A DNA stretch of 12,582 bases from Oscillospiraceae bacterium. Lineage in GTDB: Bacteria; Bacillota_A; Clostridia; Oscillospirales; Oscillospiraceae. Each line of letters begins with the position of its first letter. Positions within the stretch are counted from its first letter, which is position 1. Positions 7,088 through 11,562 of the stretch are shown one piece after another. The stretch is from contig JAFYCC010000060.1 of the NCBI GenBank assembly GCA_017539885.1, forward strand, positions 1-12,582. The letters run 5' to 3'. The translations under genes were made by a program, and so were the position numbers. The notes beneath the pieces are model-generated. The model made no database searches, was not told the DNA's origin, and saw only the letters and a program-made list of their open reading frames with translations.

Positions 7088-8458
7088 TCAGTGATACAGG
7101 TCTTCCCCGCCGATCAGGATGTATTCCCCTTTGCTTTGGAAATCAAATCCTCCGGCGCACACGAATCCGACGCCGGACGCTTCTATTTCCTGGATCTCCT
7201 GCAGCTGCTTTCTTTCCTGCTCGCACTCCTTTTGCGTCATGGGCCTGTCGAAGTATTTGCATTCGTAGAAGTCATACAGGTCCCCGGCGCGTCTAATGAC
7301 GCAATCGAATTCCCCGTTCATTTTTTTTGCCGGATCGTCATACCAGTAGGCGCCGAAATCCTCGATGTCCGGATATTTTCCCTGGACGGCCAGCCTGTGG
7401 AAGTACTGCAGAGTGATCGCTTCAAATCTTCTGCTGATAAACTGTTCAAGCTTCTCCCCGATATATCTGGAATAGTATTGCTCCTCGCCTATCCTCGCGA
7501 TAGTGCCTGTGGTTCCGAAAACGAAGGAGAAGTAGAAGCGCATCAGGTTATCCGTGATTTCATAAAACTGTTTCTTTTTGTCGTTCCGGCGATTGATCGG
7601 CTCGGTCTTCCGGATCGTTTCCATGTCCAGAAGGATCTTCAGCTGTTTATCCAGCAGTCCTGTTTCGCTGATGCCCAGTCGGTCCCTGATCTCCGTGTAT
7701 TTTTTCTTCCCGTTTCCAAGAGCCTCCAGAATCCTTGCGTCATAGGATTTCTGGATCTCTTTGAGCATCACGTTTTCGATGTGCGATCGAATGATCCCCG
7801 TTTCCGGCAGGATCAGCCGGATGATATTGTCCTTTATCGACTTCCCGGCATCCAGATTTTCAAGGACATAAGGGCAGCCCCCGAAGACGCCGTAAAAAGC
7901 GGCTTTCTCCCGCGCAGGCAGATGCGGATAAAAACCGGCCGCATCATGGTAATCGAAATCGCGAATGTGCTGGATCAGGGAGAATCTGCCGTACAGGGGA
8001 TTGTCTTCCGTCAGCAATTCCTTCATGATGGTTACGTAGGAACCGCACAGGATCAGTTTCACGTTCCCGGGGAGCCTGTCGATCACCGCCTGCATATAGG
8101 AATCCACTTCATTCTTCCGTTTCGTCTGCTTGAGATAGGGATACTCGTCTATGATCAGCAGGATCCTCTGATCCAGAGTCTTCAGGAAATCCATCATCGA
8201 AAAAAGGGAATCGAACCGCATATTCGGGAGGGACAGACTCTCTGACACGTTTTTGCAGATCAGCTCCAGATTCCCTTCGAATGTGCTCGAAACGCACTGA
8301 TAGTTGACCACGATTCCTGTAAATGCCTTGGCTGCCTCCCGGATCAGCGTAGATTTTCCGACTCTGCGCTTTCCGTATATCAGCACGGCAGTCTTTTTCT
8401 TCCATGCTGAGAGCTCGGCCGAAAGGGCTTTCAGCTCCTCTTCCCGTCCAACAAACAA
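7088..8458 (-). CDS. AAA ATPase with DUF234 / PD-(D/E)xK-like C-terminus
   Basis: With a TTG start at 8458 the protein has 456 residues and begins MFVGREEEL, the normal opening of this archaeal-type ATPase family. GGAGG (8471-8467) lies 8 bases before the TTG. Walker A is GKRRVGKST (29-37) and Walker B is LLIIDE (Asp104, Glu105); LILCGS is a sensor-like strand. A winged-helix-like segment (YTEIRDRLGISETGLLDKQL) follows. The C-terminus has D385 and E399-C-K401, a PD-(D/E)xK nuclease-like pattern as in DUF234. Function is unknown for most members; some sit in mobile or defence contexts. It is less GC-rich than the TRAP and YbjN genes. The IS110 element ends 2 bases upstream of the GGAGG site, so expression is probably altered. 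Reading the frame further up to 8614 enters the IS and is not native. Confidence 0.82.
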   Translation of the reverse strand: MFVGREEELKALSAELSAWKKKTAVLIYGKRRVGKSTLIREAAKAFTGIVVNYQCVSSTFEGNLELICKNVSESLSLPNMRFDSLFSMMDFLKTLDQRILLIIDEYPYLKQTKRKNEVDSYMQAVIDRLPGNVKLILCGSYVTIMKELLTEDNPLYGRFSLIQHIRDFDYHDAAGFYPHLPAREKAAFYGVFGGCPYVLENLDAGKSIKDNIIRLILPETGIIRSHIENVMLKEIQKSYDARILEALGNGKKKYTEIRDRLGISETGLLDKQLKILLDMETIRKTEPINRRNDKKKQFYEITDNLMRFYFSFVFGTTGTIARIGEEQYYSRYIGEKLEQFISRRFEAITLQYFHRLAVQGKYPDIEDFGAYWYDDPAKKMNGEFDCVIRRAGDLYDFYECKYFDRPMTQKECEQERKQLQEIQEIEASGVGFVCAGGFDFQSKGEYILIGGEDLYH

Positions 8459-8476
8459 AGTTCCGTCCTCCGCTAT

Positions 8477-8482
8477 TACAAT
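8477..8482 (+). promoter_or_regulatory. -10 half of the circle-junction promoter
   Basis: TACAAT stands four bases inside the left end. In the integrated copy nothing like a -35 lies 17 bp upstream. When the ends join, TTGACT (10062-10067) from the right end falls 17 bp away: 13 bases from the right end plus CTAT from the left. Transcription would start near 8489, at the 5' edge of the bridge RNA. Promoters assembled at the joined ends are established for IS110-family elements. Confidence 0.65.
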
Positions 8483-8488
8483 AAATTT

Positions 8489-8710
8489 GGACAGGAAAGC
8501 TGGACAGCCAGTCCGACTTTCTTTCCATCTCGTGCCTAAGCTACAATAAGGGGAGCAACTGGCTGGCCACGACCTCCTTGGGCTATCGTGTCCGTAGAAA
8601 AGACTGTCAGCCATCTTCTTATTGCAGCGTTCGATTTAAGCAGGTTGAGCTTTGCCATCATGGCCATGTTCGTGTCACCCAATAGATTGAATCGGCAATG
8701 AGAAAACGAT
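8489..8710 (+). ncRNA. IS110 bridge RNA (target- and donor-binding loops)
   Basis: Three stem-loops lie in order upstream of the transposase. The first is a 5' helix, 8493-8499 plus 8502-8505 with 8511-8523, loop AGCCA. The second is a target-binding loop closed by TGGCTG (8560-8565) and CAGCCA (8608-8613). The third is a donor-binding loop closed by a 10-bp helix (8616-8625 with 8695-8704) and an inner helix (8632-8639 with 8687-8694). Predicted guides: left target GACCTCC (8571-8577), matching flank GTCCTCC (8465-8471) at 6 of 7; right target AGAAAAG (8596-8602), complementary to 10081-10087; left donor AGCAGGT (8639-8645), identical to 10074-10080; right donor AATAG (8681-8685), complementary to 8473-8477. 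This order is that of known bridge RNAs, which direct the recombinase to target and donor DNA. The 3' end is approximate. Confidence 0.75.
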
Positions 8711-8749
8711 GGGTTCCGGTTGCGGATTATCTGTATTGGAGGTATGACA

Positions 8750-9958
8750 ATGAACGCTGTTGGCATTGACGTTTCCAAAGGAAAAAGCATGGTTGCGATC
8801 ATGCGTCCCTTTGGAGAAGTAGTGCGCTCTCCCTTCGAGGTGTCTCACACCGGAAGTGAATTGAGCGAGTTGGCAAAGCTGCTCAAAAGTCTTCCGGGTG
8901 AGACCCGTGTCGTCATGGAGTACACAGGGTACTACCATGCCCCGGTCGCACATTCCCTCTGCGAAGCCGGGATCTATGTTTCCACCGTCAACGCAATTCT
9001 GGTGCATGACTATGGGAACAACAATTTAAGACGGGCCAAGACCGACAAGAAAGATGCCATAAAGCTGGCGAACTATGCCCTGGATCGGTGGCTCATGCTG
9101 CCGCGCTACATTCCGGAGGAAGATGCACGGCTCATGCTGAAAACCTGTTACCGTCAATACCAGCAAATGAGTAAAATTCAGACCATGCAGAACAACAACC
9201 TGGTATCTCTTCTGGATACTACTTTCCCGAATGCAAATCGGCTGTTTTCAAGCCCCCCGCGCCCGGATGGCAGTGAGAAGTGGGTGGATTTTGTAGCTCA
9301 GTTCTGGCATTGCAGCTGTGTTGGCAAACTCTCCTTGAATGCTTTTACCGAACGGTACCGTAAATGGTGTAAAAAGCACGGGTACAACTTCAGTGTGGAT
9401 AAGGCTGCCAAAATCCATGAAGCCGCACGGAGTCTTGTTGCTGTAATGCCCATGAATGAGACCACCAGGTTCCTGATTCGGCAGGCAGTTGAACAGCTTC
9501 AAGCTACGCAGAGAGCACTGGCTTCCACGAGAGACCAGATGCAGTCCCTTGCGGCTTCTTTGCCTGAATACCCGGTTGTAATGCAGATGTATGGCGTGGG
9601 TAAAAACCTCGGGCCGCAGCTCATGGCAGAGATCGGCGATGTGCGCCGGTTCCATTCCAAGAAAGCTCTGGTCGCTTACGCTGGCATCGATGCTCCGCCG
9701 TATCAATCGGGCCAGTACGAACTCAAAAGCAGGAGCATCTCCAAGCGAGGATCTTCTGCCCTGCGGAGAACGCTGTTCCTGGTTATGAGTGTGTTCCTCC
9801 AGACCTCACCGGAAGACCAGCCTGTCTATCAGTTCATGGACAAGAAACGCTCTGAGGGAAAACCGTATAAGGTCTACATGATGGCCTCAGCAAACAAGTT
9901 CCTGCGTATCTACTATGCCTCAGTGAAGAAATACTTGGCTTCCCTAGAGAGCGCCTAA
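8750..9958 (+). CDS. IS110-family transposase (RNA-guided serine-type recombinase)
   Basis: A 402-residue recombinase. The N-terminal RuvC-like DEDD domain shows Asp7 (VGIDVSKGKS), Glu57 (VVMEYTG), and Asp99/Asp102 (KTDKKDA). A coiled region follows (about 230-280). The C-terminal Transposase_20 domain begins near MYGVGKNLGPQLMAEIGD and contains AYAGIDAPPYQSG; Ser320 in the final SG is the candidate nucleophile, with SISKRGSSALRR after it. The start is ATG at 8750, with GGAGG (8738-8742) 7 bases upstream. ATG at 8744 is too close to that site, and TTG at 8720 would add ten unneeded residues. It catalyses excision to a circle and re-insertion guided by the bridge RNA just upstream. No frameshift or missing catalytic residue was seen. 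Confidence 0.93.
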   Translation: MNAVGIDVSKGKSMVAIMRPFGEVVRSPFEVSHTGSELSELAKLLKSLPGETRVVMEYTGYYHAPVAHSLCEAGIYVSTVNAILVHDYGNNNLRRAKTDKKDAIKLANYALDRWLMLPRYIPEEDARLMLKTCYRQYQQMSKIQTMQNNNLVSLLDTTFPNANRLFSSPPRPDGSEKWVDFVAQFWHCSCVGKLSLNAFTERYRKWCKKHGYNFSVDKAAKIHEAARSLVAVMPMNETTRFLIRQAVEQLQATQRALASTRDQMQSLAASLPEYPVVMQMYGVGKNLGPQLMAEIGDVRRFHSKKALVAYAGIDAPPYQSGQYELKSRSISKRGSSALRRTLFLVMSVFLQTSPEDQPVYQFMDKKRSEGKPYKVYMMASANKFLRIYYASVKKYLASLESA

Positions 9959-9978
9959 CACAATCTGATACAGTCTGG

Positions 9979-10017
9979 CCAGCCGCCGTTTCAAATTTGA
10001 ACTGCTCAGCGGCTTGG
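9979..10017. repeat. Inverted repeat in the IS110 3' end
   Basis: CCAGCCGC (9979-9986) pairs with GCGGCT-T-GG (10009-10017) with one bulged T. It encloses the perfect 12-bp palindrome TTCAAATTTGAA (9990-10001). TTTCAAATTT occurs again at 10048-10057. It lies 20 bases after the transposase stop, has no T-run, and may be a structural element of the right end or limit read-through. Its role is unknown. Confidence 0.45.
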
Positions 10018-10061
10018 ATAAGTGCGCCAACTTTGCCTCAAAAAGAATTTCAAATTTCTAC

Positions 10062-10067
10062 TTGACT
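10062..10067 (+). promoter_or_regulatory. -35 half of the circle-junction promoter
   Basis: TTGACT lies 13 bases inside the right end and reads outward. In the integrated copy it has no good -10 17 bp downstream in the flank. After circularisation it pairs with TACAAT (8477-8482) at a 17-bp spacing and would drive both bridge RNA and transposase. Confidence 0.6.
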
Positions 10068-10080
10068 TTTCTTAGCAGGT

Positions 10081-10082
10081 CT
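10081..10082. other. Right copy of the CT core dinucleotide (IS110 attachment site)
   Basis: CT here matches the CT that opens the element (8473-8474). The flanking right target CTTTTCT (10081-10087) is the reverse complement of the predicted right target guide. The rebuilt empty site reads GTCCTCCG-CT-TTTCTGAA. Confidence 0.7.
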
Positions 10083-10125
10083 TTTCTGAATGAGCTTTCT
10101 CTGAACTTTTGTTCAGATTGGTTTC

Positions 10126-10154
10126 AATATAACTCGCTTCTTAAGCTCTGTCAA
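10126..10154 (-). promoter_or_regulatory. Ancestral promoter of the AAA ATPase, stranded by the IS
   Basis: On the - strand, TTGACA (10154-10149) is followed by exactly 17 bp and TATATT (10131-10126). It points left into the right end of the IS. With the element removed, its start point near 10119 would be about 50 bases before the ATPase GGAGG site and TTG start, a normal leader. That leader would include the hairpin CTGAAC-TTTT-GTTCAG (10101-10116). In the present arrangement its transcripts would run antisense through the transposase and bridge RNA. Confidence 0.72.
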
Positions 10155-10156
10155 GT

Positions 10157-10191
10157 TTCTGAATTGATTTTCAGAGAAAAAATATTCAGAA
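10157..10191. repeat. TTCTGAAT inverted repeat upstream of the ATPase promoter
   Basis: TTCTGAAT (10157-10164) and ATTCAGAA (10184-10191) are perfect 8-bp arms. A nested TCTGAA-N6-TTCAGA lies at 10158-10175. The same TTCTGAAT is present at 10084-10091. The array sits directly behind the -35 of the ATPase promoter, the position of an operator or activator site; no known binder is recognised. The rest of the gap between 10192 and 10313 shows no gene and no convincing element. Confidence 0.45.
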
Positions 10192-10313
10192 TCCGGTCTC
10201 GGGCATATCTGTATCAAGAGGACAAATGCCGGCCCAAAGGAATTGCTCCGTCAGCCAATGGTCTCTGAATAGTTTGTTTTGCTGTGCCACCGGCGCAACG
10301 GCGTCTCCGCGCC

Positions 10314-10342
10314 TTGACGCGCTTTGTCTTTTCATGTAGAAT
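10314..10342 (+). promoter_or_regulatory. Promoter of the YbjN-like gene pair
   Basis: TTGACG (10314-10319), a 17-bp spacer and TAGAAT (10337-10342) give a good sigma-A promoter. Transcription would start near 10349. The leader begins almost at once with a hairpin, TGCCGCCC (10352-10359) with GGGCGGCA (10370-10377), which ends 12 bases before the AGGAGG site. Confidence 0.75.
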
Positions 10343-10402
10343 AGCGGCAGATGCCGCCCATGCCCGGCCGGGCGGCAAATCACCGGATCAGGAGGCTAAG
10401 AA

Positions 10403-10876
10403 ATGTCAGAAACCGACAAGCTCGTGAAAGCGCGGCAGGTGTTCCGCGACCTGTGCAAAAGTCTCGACGCCCGGAATTGGCACTATCAGGAGGATGTGGA
10501 ACGGCTCCGCATCGACTGCAAGGTAAACGGGAAAGACATCCCCATGGATCTGTCCCTCCGCGTCGACGCAGACAAGCAGCTGCTCATGCTGCTGTCGACG
10601 CTGCCCTTCAACGTGCCTGAGGACAAGCGCCTCGATCTGGCCATCGCGATCAGCCAGGTCAACGACGTGCTCGTCGACGGCAGCTTCGACTACGACGTGA
10701 AGAGAGGCCGCATCCTCTTTCGCATGACGAACAGCTTCATCGAGAGCGACATCGGAAACGATCTGTTCGACTATCTGGTCGGCTGCTCCTGCCAGACGAT
10801 CGACGAGTACAACGACAAGATGATGAAGGTCTCCCTCGGCATCATGAGCGTGGAAGACTTCATCAAGGAAATCTGA
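10403..10876 (+). CDS. YbjN domain protein, first of a tandem pair
   Basis: A 157-residue soluble protein with the YbjN (DUF1790) pattern: an N-terminal helix containing ARNWHY, a strand with DIPMDLSLRVDADKQLL, then LPFNV, a helix ending QVNDVL, DGSFDYD, GRILFRMT, and a C-terminal helix with DEYNDKM. YbjN proteins adopt a fold like type III secretion chaperones (CesT/Tir chaperone type) and are thought to bind protein clients; in enterobacteria YbjN is linked to stress and motility regulation. The client here is unknown. AGGAGG lies 7 bases before the ATG at 10403. It shares an operon with its paralogue, 16 bases downstream. Confidence 0.78.
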   Translation: MSETDKLVKARQVFRDLCKSLDARNWHYQEDVERLRIDCKVNGKDIPMDLSLRVDADKQLLMLLSTLPFNVPEDKRLDLAIAISQVNDVLVDGSFDYDVKRGRILFRMTNSFIESDIGNDLFDYLVGCSCQTIDEYNDKMMKVSLGIMSVEDFIKEI

Positions 10877-10892
10877 ACAGGAGGACGGCAAC

Positions 10893-11366
10893 ATGGCTGA
10901 CGAAAAGGCGCTCTCCCGCGCCAGAGAGATATTCGCGGACCTCTGCGCCGCGCTCGATCACAGGAACTGGAAGTACACGAGACGGGACGAGGATCTGGTC
11001 GTGACCTTCGGCGTCTCCGGCGACGACATCCCCATGGACTTCGCCATTTCCGTGGACGCGGACCGCAGGCTCGTCCGGCTGTTCTCCCGCCTGCCCTTCA
11101 ATGTGGACGCGGATCACCGGATGGATCTTGCCGTAGCCACCTGCGCGGTCAACTACAAGCTCGCCGACGGCAGCTTCGACTACAATCTCGAGACCGGCCG
11201 CATCGGCTTCCGGCTCACCGCCTCCTATCGCGAGAGCAGTCTCGGCGAGGGCCTGTTCAACTACATGATCTCCTGCTCCACCCACACCGTGGACAAATAC
11301 AACGAGCAGTTCCTGCGCGTCGGCAGCGGCACGGTCAGTCTCGAGGACTTCCTCGAATCGCTCTGA
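10893..11366 (+). CDS. YbjN domain protein, second of a tandem pair
   Basis: Also 157 residues. It aligns without gaps to the gene before it, with 75 of 157 identical positions by hand count, so the two arose by tandem duplication. Shared blocks are DIPMD, VDAD, LPFNV, DLA-x-A, DGSFDY, GRI-x-FR-x-T, ES, DxYN and S-x-EDF. Divergence concentrates in residues 27-42 and in surface helices, as expected if the two bind different clients or form a heterodimer. AGGAGG lies 8 bases before the ATG and 3 bases after the previous stop, so the two are co-transcribed. Confidence 0.78.
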   Translation: MADEKALSRAREIFADLCAALDHRNWKYTRRDEDLVVTFGVSGDDIPMDFAISVDADRRLVRLFSRLPFNVDADHRMDLAVATCAVNYKLADGSFDYNLETGRIGFRLTASYRESSLGEGLFNYMISCSTHTVDKYNEQFLRVGSGTVSLEDFLESL

Positions 11367-11403
11367 TCTCCCCCCTGACGAGCAGGCGAGCATTGCCGTA
11401 CCC

Positions 11404-11435
11404 GCCCGCCGGACGCCGCGCGTCCGGCGGGCTTT
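11404..11435 (+). terminator. Terminator after the YbjN pair
   Basis: A perfect 12-bp GC-rich stem, GCCCGCCGGACG (11404-11415) with CGTCCGGCGGGC (11421-11432), has a 5-base loop and is followed by TTTCCC. The T-run is short, so some read-through into the downstream ATPase gene is possible. Confidence 0.72.
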
Positions 11436-11475
11436 CCCGTCCCTGCCGAAAATGCGAAAAACGGCGTTTCCGCTA

Positions 11476-11504
11476 TTGGCAAGGCTCCCGGTTTGAAGTA
11501 TAAT
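11476..11504 (+). promoter_or_regulatory. Promoter of the Clp-like AAA+ gene
   Basis: TTGGCA (11476-11481), 17 bp, and a perfect TATAAT (11499-11504). Transcription would start near 11511 and leave a 52-base leader. With the terminator just upstream, this gene is a separate transcription unit from the YbjN pair. Confidence 0.8.
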
Positions 11505-11562
11505 AAATCATCACTATACGTTTTCTCCGGATCCCATCCTCGTATGCAAGGAGTTACTGAAC

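Larger units (their letters stand above)
8473..10080 (+). mobile_element. IS110-family insertion sequence, complete, with CT core
   Basis: The ends were set from sequence logic rather than inverted repeats, which this family lacks. The left end starts CTATTACAAT and the right end finishes TTAGCAGGT, followed directly by a second CT (10081-10082), the core dinucleotide left by insertion. Three observations support these ends. The bridge RNA loops contain AGCAGGT (identical to the last 7 bases) and AATAG (complement of CTATT at the left tip). The loop upstream contains AGAAAAG, the complement of CTTTTCT just right of the element. Joining the ends would place TTGACT exactly 17 bp before TACAAT. 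The element is about 1.6 kb: 5' non-coding end with bridge RNA, transposase, then a 122-base 3' end. The transposase has no frameshift and appears active. Confidence 0.8.

Noticed and set aside
6794..7094. Small frames in both strands of the gap before the ATPase
   Set aside because: They read through the terminator hairpin and palindromes, with no ribosome sites.
8459..8614. Extension of the ATPase by 52 residues to 8614
   Set aside because: The added codons run through the IS left end and bridge RNA; the family normally begins at (M)F(V/I)GRE, where a GGAGG site and TTG start are present.
8499..9982. Imperfect inverted similarity GCTGG(A/C)CAG near both IS ends
   Set aside because: Internal to both ends and only 8 of 9 bases; IS110 elements of this type do not use terminal inverted repeats.
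10250..10257. GTCAGCCA shared with the bridge RNA region (8606-8613) as a possible IS right end
   Set aside because: The 8606-8613 copy is part of the closing helix of the target loop, not a guide; the 10080/10081 boundary explains all guides, the core and the promoter spacing.
10014..10268. 84-codon + strand frame after the transposase
   Set aside because: It crosses the IS right boundary, lacks a ribosome site and resembles nothing.
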